From: Puffinus mauretanicus
Taxonomy: Eukaryota; Chordata; Aves; Procellariiformes; Procellariidae
Direction: 5' to 3'
DNA length: 64,000 bases
Assembly (NCBI GenBank): GCA_023333565.1
Contig: JAJKFH010003762.1
Coordinates: 992,001 to 1,056,000 of the forward strand
A program made the translations under genes and the position numbers. Below the pieces are notes generated by a model. That model made no database searches, had not been told where the DNA came from, and was given only the letters and a program-made list of their open reading frames with translations. Shown here one piece after another: positions 48,217 to 63,200 of the stretch. Each line of letters opens with the position of its first letter. Within the stretch, counting starts at the first letter, position 1.

Positions 48217-51200
48217 CTTAAAAAAAACCCCAAACACATAAAAACCCAATGAACCAGAACAACCACCCCCGTGCACATTTACTATAAACTGGAAATCACC
48301 CAAGCATCAGATTCATCCAGACAGATGTCCCCAGTTTGCTGCCAAATGTCTAATTAAAGTCAACGGCAGAAATAGGCACTTGGAGATAGGATTAATGCAG
48401 ACTGCCGAAGTAGGTCAGATAAACTATGCTCTAGGAGAGCCTATTTCTTTCCAGTGTTAGTGCAGAAAGGCTACTGCATTTACGGAACAAAACACTAGTC
48501 TTAATTTAGGCAAGAAGAACCCCACTTCAGGAGATCAAAAAAAGACTTCAGGAATTTGAATTAATCTTACTTAAAGCAGGATGCATAGTTCTCTTTCTTT
48601 ATTTCATATCTTTTTTTTTTCCCAGTTGCAAGAAAATAAAGTCCAATTTCTTAGTTTTCTCTTATGTAAGAAGGCCCCCATAGTAAGCTAAACCAGTGAC
48701 TTCTGCTCCCAGTCACAGGGGTCCATGTCTGCAATGACAGCAAGGCTGCAGAAGTAGCTCAGTGTTAGAAAGCAACGCTGTCATTGTTTCTACGCTGTTA
48801 GGGAGAGGGAACAACGTAAATGTGTTGCTGAAGTCTGTCGCTGACCAACACGGTGCCCATGATTACCTGCATGCTTTATTCGCTGCCTCAGCCGTCTCTT
48901 AGCATGAAAGAATTTCTGTGGTACACTTCTCAGACAATTTACCTGGAAGAGTGGAGCAGATGACAGGCTGAAACCATCAGAACCAGGCTGTTTTACCAGA
49001 GGAAAAGCATCTGCATGATCCTCTGCTAATGTAGCATGAAACTCCAGGTTTCCAAAGGCTCTTGCTTGTGTCTCAGGTTGAGCTTTATCCTAAAGGAAGT
49101 AAGTTTAGTATTTCCAGACCGACGTGGAAATCAGGGATCTAAAAACACATGCTACCATAACTCTTTGTTTACGTACCAGGATCTTGAATCTGTACAAGAG
49201 GGAGGGCGAGTCAGCCAGGCATCCGTATTCCTGATTGTCCGGGCTGTACTTGGGCACGTACCCATCGGCACCGGTGCAAAGGAACACCTTCTCGATGTTG
49301 CAGCTGAAGGAGTCACCAAGATTCTGAACTGGATCCACCATCACTCGGCCATAGATTTCAGATCCTAATAAAGCAGATTAATACATTTTACATTATACCA
49401 GTCAACTTAAAATTATTAAATCAAATTATTACCAAACCATTGTTGTTAAAAATTCTCAGGACAGGAATTATCTAGCTTTAGGTGTATTTCCCTTTGCGCG
49501 TGAAGACAGTATGTTCCGTGGCTGTTAGTACTAATTTATCACAGGCTTTAGTCTTATTTTCTGTTACAATTCGTACTGACGTGTAGTTCTTAACAGTGCA
49601 GCTCTTTTTCAAGCAAGCTTTTCCCTTCTCTTCACTAGAGGGCAACCCATATTCACGTATAAGAAACTATCCAACCTGGTAGCATTATGTCAAGCAAAAT
49701 AAACTTCTTAACAGGACATTTGGGTTTCAGACTGATAACTCCAATAAGGGACCAATTAAAACCAAAATTATTTCTGGTCCAACGCTGCCATTACCAGGAG
49801 TTTCCCTGGAACCTGATAACTGCTCCGGTCAGTAAGTGAGTACAGTGTGGAGAGCACCTGCCCTGGGCCAGAAGGGCGGGGGGGAATCAAGAATGAGTCT
49901 GAGGAGCTTGGCTGAAGCCAGCTGCAGTTACTGTGCATCCAGGCTGCAATTGAGAACAGCTGCATGACCACATCAAGGAGCCTCAGGTGTACAAGAATTC
50001 AATTCCTGCATTTCTGACTAGAATAACCTAAGCACTGAAATTACTTAGCCCCCTCAAAATCATGCAAAAAGTTCTAGTGTGGGCAGCTTCAAAGCAAAAC
50101 AACCAGAGTGAGGGGAATATGTGATTATGCAGTAACTGAGCGAGAGTTTTCAGAACTGCAGTTTCAGATACGTGCACCTAAATTCTGCACCTACCTTTGG
50201 AATGCTTTTCCTCTCAGAGCTCATAAACAGAACCAAAGCCTGTTTCAGTTACACTAAATTACATCATATTTTAGTGCTTCTGTATTTTACTTTTCCGCAG
50301 TGGAAATACATAGACCATGTAGGGGTTATAAAACTAGTAAAATACATATTCACTCTTGTTAAAAGTGGTTCTGCTTTAGCTTTCATAATACGCTAAATGT
50401 ACAATTGACTTTTTACCTTTGGTAAAGGCTACATCAGCTCCTTCTCCAAATCCCATTGATCCATCAGATATCCAAAGCTCCTTTTTGGACAGCAGAAACA
50501 TTTGAGTATTTAGACTGAACTCTGCTGCCACTGGGTCACTGACCTGTGGGGAAAAGTGAAATTAAATGATCAAAAAAAAAGCCTTGGTTGTAGCTTTACA
50601 ATGAGCGTTGTACACCATTGCCATAGTAGTGTCGTGCTGATCAAACCTTTCAGCAGTACACAGCATCTATAAGAATCCCTCCTACATACATACATACACA
50701 CACCTCCTGTTGTGCTCCTCATCATTAAAATACCCAACTGTAGTGCTTTATTTCAACGTCGCCGAGTAAAACAGCAAAAGATATCTGTTTCCTCAGATAC
50801 AGGACAGCAACGTATCTTTTCAGTGACACTTACAAAAGTTACTGGGAGAAGAGGGCTGTGGGCAAGAGGCCAATTGAACTAGGGGAGGACCAGAACCTAG
50901 CTCAACACCAACTCGTTTCCCCTACTCTAAACAACAATCCGCATATTCAAACCAGCGAGCACAGCATGGGAAAACTCATCTGCCCTGGCTGCACTGTGCA
51001 TGTTCCACTGGCCACCTAGAAGCTGCCTGCAATTTGCCCAGAAAAGTAACCTGGCCAACGGCCCACGCCTGGGGACAACATAGGAGTTGCCCTGCAAGTA
51101 GGTGAGTTCCTCTGGTGCAATGGTAGGTTGCTCCCAGTCAGCGCCTTTCTGCCTTCCCCACCACAACCACCTCGTGGCTGCAGGAGCCCAAGAGAGCCCA

Positions 51201-54200
51201 GCACGTTTGGATGGAGGAAGCCGGCTCCGGGCCACGGGTCTGTGCCTGCCCTGTGCCTCCGGCACTCCGGACCCACCACACGTGTAATGGCAGGGAGATA
51301 TAGAGGGGAACAGAAAGCAAAAGGCTCTCCAACGCAGAAATAAGGTAAAGAACTAAACTGTTCCACGCCACTATTTAATCTCGTTGACCACAATAAACCC
51401 AGCATCTAGGGGTAACGGTCATAAGGGTGTGATTATATACACAGAAGTGCAAAATTAACTTAACATGCAAATGCCACCACAGCTCCAGTTATTTCCTTCC
51501 TCATCAAATCACCTTCCTCTTTCCGTGTAGCGTTCATGTCCTGCGTTACAAGGTGGCAGCAGGAAGACTATTGCTGAAGCAGTATCTTTAAATTAAATTC
51601 AACACCAATTGTTTGAGCAAACAAGACTGAGCCATTCAGTTAATTTGCATGTAATACAGTTGTCTCCACACTTGCCACACGTGCCGTGCAACTGGATAAT
51701 GAAGCAGAAGGCTGAAGAGCAGCTCTAATGGTCAAAAGGGCTGAATGGCTCTGACTGACACTGACAAGGCCTCTGAGGTATCCAGTACTTTTTTGGGGGA
51801 AAAAAAATAATCAGGTCATTTTTTATGTATTGACTGAAGGATGCAATGTTATACTAAGAGGTTTTAAAAAGTTTGGTACGTTCACTGGAAGTTAAGTCTC
51901 AGATTCAGAGCCCTTGGTCTCCAAATGTTATTCAAGCCATTCCTCAAGCTAAGTGCGACGGAAAAACCGGTCTCTCTAACAGCCTGCAATAGTAACTTAC
52001 TGCTACTTGGTGCACGGCCTTTTTTTTTTTTTTTTTTTTTTGCTTTAACATATACAGGAAAATTGTCACAAAGCCACATGAACTCTGAATGAAGCATTTC
52101 CCACTGCTTGAGAAAAAGACCCTCTTGGTACAATTCTATTACATTGAATCTCAGTTTTAAAAGTCAACCTCAGGACTACAAGTTATTTTTGAAAACAATC
52201 TCACTTAGAACTGAAATTCCTTCCCCCTTCAGCCCCTGCCTTCCTGAAAAAAAGCAGCAAAGTACTTGGGAATAGGCTGGACTATGAGGCAAATAAATGG
52301 AAAAATAAGATTTTAATTACTGGAAAAAGATAAATTTAGTTTGATTTTATCTCGCCGGAGAAGATGAGATCTAGAGCAATCTACAAGCACTGTAAAACTC
52401 CTTCTGAAGCCATCTGAAATACTCCATGATTTTCTCTTGACAACCGGTGCTGGGTGGCCTATGCCAGAACATCTCTTTCAGTGGTTACAGAACACCTGCC
52501 TTTCAGGAGGCTGCTTTTGGTTAGTTTTGTCCATGAGGCTTCATGGAAAAATGTCCTAAGTAAAACGGTGTACCTGTTGGAACCTGATGTCCATATCAAA
52601 CGCAATTGGGTCCCGTGGGTTGCAGATGACGGGAAGGGCATATTGCTGACCCGGCGCAGCAGCGCAAGGGATGAATTTCACAGTGTAAGTGCCTGAGTAA
52701 TCTCGTACCTGTGAAAAGATGAGAGAATGGAGCGTTTCTGCACAGTCCCTGAACAACCACTTTTTCAGCTCACGTCGCCCCTGAGGGGAAGCTGAATTCC
52801 CAGCAGCATCCTGAACACTTTCACAAGCTTGGACGTTGCCGTTTACGATGGTGGTGCTTCACCTCGCGCAGGAAGCGCGTGCACCACCGCCGTCGGCGCG
52901 CTGCAGCAGCATAGGCAAGGCACTGACACACGCCGTCTCTCCTCTACTTCTCTGTAAAACGAGGACTAATACAGAATATACCTACTGTCGGGCCTTTGAG
53001 GGACTGAGCTTGCCGCAGCGGTGGTGGGAATCAAACAGGTCAATGTCCAAACCTAACACACTAAATCTCTCTGAAGAGAAGGTGATTTTGGCCGGATTTT
53101 TAGTGAATGCAAACGGCTCCTTTCCTGCCAGCTCAGCGAGAGCTGAGTAACTGGGCTGTCCCCCTCTCACAGAAGCCAGACACTTTCCAGCAAGCCTCTT
53201 CTGCCCTATTAGAGGCACAGGCTTTGGGGCCGCAGGAGTTCCCGCTGACTCCCCAGCTCAGCAGGAGCTAAGCAGCTTTGCCACACGTGGGGACAAACCC
53301 AGCTTCTCACAACAGCAGCGGCACAGCTTCCTGGCAACGCCAAGGGAGATAACGTTAAGGCAAATCCTTCAAGAGAGGCCACAGCTCCGGCACTGGCCTG
53401 CTCAATGAACGGTGCCGGCCAGCGCTAGCGGGAGCACGGGTTCAGGCCTCGGGACTCAAGCTCCAGGGACACCAGGGACTTCCGACTGTTCGTTATGTAA
53501 TGAAAATAGGTGACTGCGTCCAAATGAGTTGATGCTTGCTGATCCTGTAGGGCTGACGACTGCATGGAAAGTATGTTAAAAACCGACATTCCCTTTGCTT
53601 CCCTAAATTCAAGTCTGAATGCAAACTCACAGCAAAGTCGGAGATAAAACTCCACTGCTGCACAGGCTGGTGGAAGGTCGGCTCGCTTCGTAACAGACTG
53701 AGTGTAAACGTGAGGCCAGGGTGGTCAGCAGACATCACCATTGATGCCAGAGGTGTTCCTGAAAGAAAAAAAGGCAAATTATAATTTGCCATAATTAATA
53801 CTGATGCCTGGCATGGTATAAAATCAGCACACAAAAGCAAAGAAGCAAGAGAATGGAAAGAAATTAACTTACGCCCCAGAAAAGGAAGCGCCTCAGTTAC
53901 TTATTCCCCTTCTACACCGAGACAGACCCTTTTCTGTGACACCTTTCTCCTCTGCCAGGTAGAGAGCACCGCAGATACTCTGGCTAGCACAGTGGACGGG
54001 CTGGGTACGCACCTGGGTGGGACATCACCAGCTGGCCCCAGAAACGAATCTCTGTTCGGAAGTTCACCACTAGTCGCCCTTCGTCATTGATCCGCATACT
54101 CATGGGATAGAGGGAGCCTAGGGAGGAAAAGCCAACGATTTTACCACCAACATTTCCCAAGTGCATTTTTAAAGGAAGGCTCTTCATGTGTTTTTTGCAT

Positions 54201-57200
54201 CTGGAGATCTGAAACGCTTTACCTGAACCCTGGTGCTCTTCACAGGTATTAAACTCTGTCACATTGATTGTTTTGAGACAGATCTCCAAACCCACCAACT
54301 TCAGAAGAAATGCACTCATTTATACCTGCTAATGATTCAATCCATTAAGGCAGATTTTTTTTTTTCTCCCTTTTGCTGAGATAAGGCCAGACTCACCTGA
54401 AGTATATCCACATATGCTGATATAACAGAGTGCAGGCAGGATGTCGTGGTTTAACCCCAGTCGGCAACTAAGTACCACACAGCTGCTCACTCACCCTTTC
54501 CCCTCCGTGGGATGGGGAAGAGAATTGGGGAAAAAAAAGTAAAACCCGTGGGTTGAGATAAAGACAGTTTAATAGGACAGCAAAGGAAGAGAAAATAACA
54601 ATAATAATGATGATAAAAGAATATACAAAACAAGTGATGCACAATGCAATTGCTCACCACCCGCTGACCGATGCCCAGACCACCCCTGAGCGGCGATCGC
54701 TGCCCCCCAGCCAACTCCCCCCAGTTTACATACTGAGCATGAATGGAATACCCCGTTGGCCAGTTTGGGTCAGCTGTCCTGGCTATGCTCCCTCCCAGCT
54801 TCTTGCGCACCTGGCAGAGCATGGGAAGCTGAAAAGTCCTTGACTTAGTATAAGCACTGCTTAGCAACAACTAAAACAGTGTGTTATCAACGCTATTCTC
54901 ATACTAAATCCAAAATACAGCACTATAGCAGCTTCTAGGAGGAAAATTAACTCTACCCCAGCCAGAACCAGGACACAGGAGAAAGAAGGGGTCTAGGACT
55001 TTCTGTCACACGGACACCAAGGCTGCTCACTCCAGCAAGGTCCCTTTTGCAGGCCCTTCCCTGCACAGGGCTATGTAAGTACTTCCCCTGCCCTGTAACT
55101 GCGCACCAATTCAGCACTGGGGTCTATCTCTCCATAAGAAAGAGAGTCTGCTTTAGAGTTGGTCTGTGCACTAATTTATCTCATTTTTTATACATTAAAA
55201 GCAGCACACAATTGAGGGAAGACTCAAAACATTTAGTTCAGTAACATACGGCATTAAAAACCAAACATAATTGTCCTTTGGGTGGCTGTTTTAACCGAGG
55301 GAGTCAGCGTGCTGTTACTGCTTTTGAGATTCTCACGGCTTTTTAGCATCGAGTTATTGACCACACATCTCCCACCATCAGAACGCTGAATAGGACGGAG
55401 TTTAGAAATGACGGCATCTGAAACAGCTCACCTTGGAGCTCTGATTCAGGAGGGCTGCCTATCCCGTCTTTCCAGAGGATAGCTGTGTCGTACACAAAGG
55501 TGAGTCTCAGTTCAGACTGCAAATCAAAATGTTGCCAGCCACCAATGCCAGCAGGGGAGTGGAAGACATAGGAGACATAGAGAGGCACCCGCAGGGTGAC
55601 ATACGACTGCACCAGATTTAAGACCTGAAAAACATTGAGGTACCAGGTTACTGCATGCAACCTGAAAAAAAATTTCACTGCCGACCTTGCATTCTCATGA
55701 ACTGCACTCTTTAAACCTAAGCAAAAAAAAAACTGCACAGAAACATTTCACTGACATCACTATTATTTCAGGTCCTGCAAATCACCTCACTTGAAAGTGT
55801 TCTCAAATCTTTGCCAGTTTAACATAACAGGGTTTGTACCTCTCCAAAATAAGGACCATCTAAGATTTTGTTTTACCTTAGAATTTAAAAAAAAAAAAAA
55901 AAAAAAAGCCTTCAAAACAACCTCCATAGAAATTGAAGGTGGCCTAAATTAAAATTCCAGATGAGAACAACCAGATTCCTTAGGCATTCAGAAATCCAAC
56001 ACAAATTTAGAAATGAGTCCTGTAAGTAACACCTACCTTTACTATAGATTGAACTCTGTGGATTATGGCACCCCGAAACACCGCAATTTAAAACTATGGT
56101 CTGAGTTAAGAAGGCGCCTCTCTACCAAGCAACTGACAAGCAACCAGAATGGGCGGCCAGGCAGACAATTAGTAAATAAATCCTCTTTGGCCACTGAGCA
56201 TCAATTGAGAAGGTAACAGTTGAGCACGTATGGAATGGGAAAGCATCAAGCTGCTGAGCCAAGGCTGATTCAGGGTGAATCCGCACAGAGGCTCTACAGA
56301 CCCCTGGAATCTCCTCTAATGTAAGTGCAATTGCTGTAGGACGTTTGTGCGTTGGGTTATTTTCCAAGTAAACGCAATGTGCTGTCAGACACTTCACAGG
56401 GGAGCCACCACCCCTGCTTTGTGATCGATGTTGATGTAATTCATATCAGAGACCTGGAATGATGGCCTGTTTTACTCAGGAAAATCACAAGTTTGTTGGT
56501 TCCTTATCAATCAAGCTTCTATTTATAAAATCTCACCTACCTGACAGCTCTGCCTAAAGCCCAAACACTGTAAACCTAAATTAGAGCTTCCAATTAAAAA
56601 AGTTTTTTAGTTTTTTTTGTAAAAAAGCGTTTTTTTATGTAGCCTTAGAACACACTTCCAGAGTCAGTAACATACTTGACACATATGGTTTACTTCTATA
56701 AGGCAATGAAATTGTAGCCTCTTCTTTGAATACGCTGCTACATGGGTGATAGTTTGGAAAAGCTCTTGGAGTCAAAAAAGCAAAGTTTCTAAAATCCAGA
56801 CTAGGAGCAACAGCAATGCAGTAAGCTGTGCTCAATTACCGGGAAGATGAATCATGTCTGTGCACAGAAATACAGTGCAAAGGAACAAATCTGTACTTCT
56901 AAAAACATTTGTGCTAAGGGAACACGTATCAAACTGCCTGCATAGTGACTAAATCCTTTCTCATGCAATCCTTAGTAACGCTTTCTGTTGGACTTGTGCT
57001 TCCAAAGCCTCCTGTTGAGAGAGGAAGGCTCTTCGGTGCCACGTACCTGCCCATCTGTGCCAATGGAGCCACTGCAGTCCGTCAGCAGCTCAGACATATC
57101 GTAGTAACTGTTGAACTCCCAAAGGCAAGCCTCAAGGTTGAGGTTCTGGTAGAAACGCAAGGTTTTGGCAGACCGCAGAGCACTGCTGTACTGGTAAGGT

Positions 57201-60200
57201 GACGTTTCTCCAATCACTTTGGGGTTCTTAGTTTCCTCTGTAATAAACCCATGTTTGGTCTGGATCTCATTGTAGTCCAGTAGGTTGGAGCACTTGTGGT
57301 GTCCCACACGAGTGCCATCTGGGCTAAGCGTTAGCTCAAAGTTGGATAAGGGGCGTGTGGAGATAACAGGCAGCATTCCTAAAACATAAATGTCACACGA
57401 CCCATTAACATCCTGAATGGAAATGAAGTATTCATTAACTGCTTGTGAACATATTTTTAGTGCTGGAGTCTGGAAACATAGGAGCTAAGGATGCCCAATG
57501 TTTCATCCATACATTAACCTTGCAATCGGCAAGTTCTTCATGAAACATGGATCATTCATGGTTCTGCCACAATGCAGCAAACAACTGTGGAGACAAACCT
57601 GTGGGAGAGGAGCATGTGTTAATTAACCCTCACTACTTGATGCTTACCATCCATATGGGGCATTGTGACTGTTAGTCGGATCAGATTGCGATGGTCAGGA
57701 TCGTCTGGACCTGTGTAGCGAATTTTAGCTGAGAAAGGTTCCACTCCTACTGTTCCTGGGATGCGAGGTTGGCAAAGACCTGAGCAAAGAGGAAAGACAG
57801 GCTGTGAGATGCCTGCTAACCGGTGTCGTATCTGTGTTAAGCAGCTTAGAGATGTCTGTCCCTAGAGCTAGGTCAGAAAAATGCAGAAACCTCGCCATGC
57901 TGATTAGGGAGTTCCTCACAGCTCTGCTGCCTGGTCTAACTCCTAGGGCCAAGAAGTCCTTTTCCGGAGAGGCAAGGGCAGAAGTACAGAAACCCTCCAA
58001 TGCCCAGCGGCAGCTGAGGAACCTGACCTCTTCCTGATAAGGATTTGTTCTTCCTCCCTACAAATGGGAAGACGGCAACTTTACATCAGCATTTACCTTG
58101 GCAGCCATCACTTACTGAGGTGAAGGGCAGGGTGGTTCACAACCACCCCTGAGCTCTTGCCGCAACAAGCAGGCTGCCTGAGGGGAGCCGACATCTTGCA
58201 GAGAACAGCTAACTAAAATACATGGGGGCAGTTTCTGCCGTTCTGCAGGGTCCACCACTTACACCGGAGAGGTATTTCAGGTTCTTTCTTCTTCTGTGTA
58301 TGACTGAGGCAAAGATCCTTTCTGATTAAATTACACAAAGAACTGGCACTTTAGGAGCATAGCGGTAAATCCACAGAGGAGCTATGGTGCACAATGGCCA
58401 CTTTAGACCTATAAATCTAACACTTAAGAGCCTCAGGGAACCTTGAAAACTTCTCTTAGGCTACTACCTAATTTCCTAACGACGGAAAGTCTCAAGGGAG
58501 CTACTTTTCAGCCACAGAGCATGAACACAACTGCCTAAAACCTTGATGGATTTCAGTCCGGATTACATGCCCTTCCTTCCCCAGCTTGTGATCTTAACAA
58601 AAAATACCGCCTCTATTCACAAGCCTTGTCTTGTCTTGTTGACAGGCCACAGCCACTACAACAGGACCATCACTAATACCCTGGTAACACAAAACTTTTG
58701 CAGTTCTTCCCACATACTTCAATCCTATCCGGGCTTTTGCGCTGCAGCTGGAGGAGATGGAGGTGAAGGACTCCGTGTAGCAGAGGAGATGTAGCAGAAG
58801 GACTGAACTGCACAAAACAGAGAGCTGAGGAAGCACAGCATGAGCCACTCGCATAGTCGGGGAACTAGTGCTTCTCTCACCCAGTATTTAATTATAGAGC
58901 CTAAATGAAACATTTTAGTCTAAAGAGACAGAGAAGGGTCACACCGTAGCACCCAGCATTTTGGCCCCTTGAATCCCAAGATGCAGTAAAGTCAGGCTCC
59001 TGCTTTAATTTGGGCAGAATAGGACTTTAAAGTAACTCCCAAGTAACTGTTCTAGTCACTAACTGATTGAGCAAAAAGATGCATTTTCCTCATCTGAATT
59101 TCTGAGGAAAAGCAATAGATTTGACATACACATCTCGATATGGATCACAGGATGTCTCCTTACCTTCTGAGGCATAGCCTAAGTTCTCAGCAGAGTTATG
59201 CATGCAGTGCTGCAATATCTGAATTTCCACATGGATTTCATGCCCCCCACCCTTTTCCAGCACCTGTATTTTAATTGTCTTTAGTCTGCAGGTCTTTATA
59301 GACAACATCAAATTCAATACACCTACAACCTGCTCTCAGTGTCAGTAGCTGTGTTTAAACTAAAAACACATGGAAATAGAGGTGTATCTGAAATATGTAT
59401 GTTGAGAAAAGCAAAGGACCCAAGACTGGGGAAGTCAAATTCTGCTCTACTCACTAGTCAAATTAGGTGTAAAAAATCAGTATCACCATACACCCACCAA
59501 TCTTTTACACATGACCTATGATGGGCGCAAACTCTTGACATACCAGAGCTGATCAGACGATTACAAGATGCTTTTGCCTTTCACTAGCAACAGTCCCATA
59601 TGTGTATGAAAAAAAATTAACTAACATAACTAACCTAAACCAAAACACTCCATAGCAGACTACCATCAGCTGCTAACACTACTTCATCTTTTCCCAAGAA
59701 AGGCTACCTAATTCCCATCGTTAACAACTTACCTTCCTCTCTGTTGACTGTATAAATTGGACTTAGCAGCTCCAGACCTGCAGCACCATTGGCATTCACA
59801 GCTCGAGCTGCACACTGAAGCCTGGAGCCTGCCTGGAAGTATACAGAGTCCAGGGAGATGGATTTGGTGCTGGTAAAAAAAGTGTTGGAGTCCACTTCCC
59901 TCATCGGACTGGTGACACCATCACTCCCACTTGGAGCACTGACAAGCCAGCGGTACAGGGTCAGAGTATCATTGATGTTTTCCGTGGCGCAGATGGATCC
60001 GGTTTTGTCGTAGTCTGAATACTTGGGATTGCATGCCTATGGGTTGGCATTTACACAAAATAAAGGGAATTATCTATTCTTACCTACACCTGCTCCAGGC
60101 AAGCAAACTGTTAAGCATTATTCTGACAGTACCGTCCTTATTACTAAAACTGTATCAGCAAAATAAGGCCTTTATGCAGGCACACTATTTTCCCGTTAAT

Positions 60201-63200
60201 CAAGGGGATATGAATGAATGCCCTGGGGCTTTTTTAATTAAAAACAAGAACAAACAAACAAACCAACCAAACCCCAGATAGTAGTGAGTTGTTGTTACAA
60301 TTCACGTGTCACCTCTGACCATGCAAACTTGGAAAATGCTAGTGCTAACTCCAAAAACTGAGCTCTTATTTGACAACATCAAAGTCAGTTCTCCCAAATT
60401 CAGACACCCTAGCTTGAAACATCCTGGTGTGGAACCACTCTAATAAATTAGAAACTGTTAGAAACATAAAATGAATGGCCTGAATTCATACATTCCTGGC
60501 AAAGAGCTGCCAAGTTACGACTGCACCCTCCCCAGCAGTCTGTTGCTGCTCCCACAGCAGAATCAAGCAGGAGTGAAGACACATGTGTGCTTTTTGCTAG
60601 TGCAAAATTCAGCTTTTTTTTTCCCCCCCCTCAAAATCGTCCTTGATCAACAGTTTAGAACACCTGACTCTACACAGAAGCAGCAGGCACACAAGTAGGT
60701 GTCCCTCTGCCAGCTCTGTCTGGGAGAGCGGTCTCCTGCAGATGGGACAGATGGCTGATACCAGAGGCTGTTCAGTCAACTTTGGTAAAATCTGCTGCTC
60801 AGCTGCTCGTGGCACAGCTCTGCTCACAAAGCCCAGGATGCGAACCGTTTCTGGAAAGCTCCGTATGGCCCAGCCACAGACCTTTTTTGGGCAGCACTTG
60901 TCTCCTCCTCACCTTCCTGCCTGCTCAGCTTTGGGTTTAGAAATCTCTATGTTTTCTGGCCCTAATTCCATGTCTCCCAGTCATCCCCTGGAACTGGTTA
61001 TTAGTTTGACAGCACAGCCGGTACCAAAGACCTATTTAGGTCAGCAAGAAACACTCAGAAAAAGCTGTCACAGGTTAGGGGTGTTAGTGATCCTCTCTTG
61101 GGAGCTCTCGTTCTCCGAGTTAGGTCAGCAGAAAGACTTATGCAAGTGCCTCTGACCCAGTAACAGCCTGCTGCTTTTAGTTGTGTTTTCCAGAACTGAA
61201 TACTTTTTCCATTTTCTTACATGGTCCAGAGCATGGAATGAGTAAGTCGGACGAAAGCATGCAGAAACAAGCCTTACCGTTACACAGACAACAGGATAGC
61301 CAGTTGGAGGGTGTGGATTCTCTTTGCTTTTAGCAGTATTGTCGTACATCAGAAGTGAGACAACCTGGGGCACAGCTGGAAACGTCACATCTGCAACACT
61401 GTCCATTTCTTCAATGTACACAATGGCTTTACTCATCTGAGTCGAGAGAGAGAAAAGGTTATGTCTGCTGCTGAAAATAAGGAATGGAGGGAGAAGGAGA
61501 AGTAGCGCCTGCAACTTAATTTCTGCCACCAAGCTCATTCTGGTTTTCTCCAGGATTCTTTGATAAAATGGTGACTTGTATTAAGGAAGATTCACTCCTC
61601 AGTGGTTTTTAAAGGTTTTCCACTTAAAACCTGTTCACCAGCAACTAGCTAAAAATTAAGGAAGAATTAATTCCCCAAACATTAGGAAAAGGGAAATAAA
61701 AATATTCCAATTTTTCTTTTTTTAAAAAAAAAGTTAGCCTTGGCAAACAGTCAAACACCCACCAGTTGCTCACTCACTCCCCATCCCATCTTCAGCACGG
61801 TAGGAGGAGGAAATAGGATGAGAAAGCTCATGGGTCCAGCTAAAGACAGGGAGACTGCTTACCAATTACTTTAATGGGCAAAACACACTCAACTGGGGGA
61901 AAATTAATTTACTCTATTGCCAATTAAAGTAGACTTGGGTAGTAAGAAACAAAGACAAACATTCCTCCTCATTTTCCCATGCTCAACTTCACTCATGACT
62001 CATCTACCCCCCCAAAACCTTGCCACAAACATGACATACAAAAACAAACCCCAAACTCTCCTAAACCAATTCCAGAGACCATGTAGTAGCTTCAGCCTAC
62101 GCATCAATTTGATCTCACTTGACAGCCAGTTTAGGCTTTTACCAAGTTAAGCATAAAGGCTGTGTGTTAACTTTAGAGCCTCTGTTTTTAAAATAGCGGC
62201 CTACAAATTTATCAAGGTATAATATACATGATGTAATGGATCCCAGGGTCATAGTTTCTCTGCATGTAGTAATTTACTGTATATAGTATTGAAGTAAGAA
62301 GTTGCTAGTGTTTGAGTCAAATCAGATCTTAAATATTGCCCAAAATGGCAGGCGGTGCTCTTCAGAACTGTAGTAGCTCTAACACTTGCTGTGCTCTCCT
62401 CTGCTTCACCAAAATAAAGGAAGAAATGGGAGACGACTCTATGCCCGTCTGTCCCCATTCGTGCCTTCCTCCCTGCCCGCAGACCTCCTACCACGGGAAC
62501 GGGTGGAAAGCCTCCCGGAGCTGTACTTGGGCACGCGAAGTGACGCGGAGCGCTGATCAGAGCGCCCAGCATGGCCGCAGCTGCTGCTGCCACATCTCTC
62601 CGCACACGTTTAGAGAGGGACCAACGCAGTCTCTCTGTTGTACTGGGTCTGGCAGCCAGAGACACCGTTAATACAAACAAAACCTGAGAATCACAGCTTC
62701 TTGTCTCCTTTTTTTCATATTTTTAAATCTTTTGATGTAATGGGAAAAGTCAGAAGAAGTTTCTACAAGCCAGTTAGTGCACTATCCTTTCCTAACATGT
62801 ATACCAATAACTTGGAAAGAATGAGAGCGCTCTCCACTGCCAAACTCTCTGTGAAGCATATAGTGGGTCACACATACAATTTGTAGTTCAATGCTTCTAG
62901 ACTTTGTTCAAAGTGTGTGGATTTACAGCTAATTTATACCAGTATTTAGACAGGTATGTATCAAACTAACCACAGGAGCGTATGAATACCAGGCTGTCAT
63001 GCACGCTGTGAGTACATGGTTTTTTTAGATGTTTTTATATAAATAAAAAATATATTATTACAAATGGCAACTTTTGTTGTCCACAGTGGTTACCTGTGTC
63101 TCTGCTACCATGTTCTCATCAGCTTTCAGGTGGACAGTAAATGCTTCTCTCATTTCTCTTATGCCGTCATATAGAATCTCTACTTCAACAAAATGCTCAG

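Larger units (their letters stand above)
48217..53630 (-). other. FREM3: FREM3 introns, C-terminal part
   Basis: Introns 48217-48942, 49090-49176, 49365-50416, 50544-52573 and 52709-53630. The 2.0 kb intron has a GC-richer patch at about 51000-51300 and a T22 run at 52020-52041. The 0.9 kb intron has a stretch at 52936-53003 that resembles a MIR SINE. No exon or gene on either strand supported. Confidence 0.7.

Noticed and set aside
48217..48303. ATG-started extension of the last FREM3 exon
   Set aside because: The first 29 codons read intron sequence. A clear acceptor at 48217-48218 and phase agreement with exon 48943-49089 set the exon start at 48216.
54487..54870. A 127-codon open frame on the - strand
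   Set aside because: It lies wholly inside the solo LTR, has no protein-family resemblance and is not a retained viral gene.
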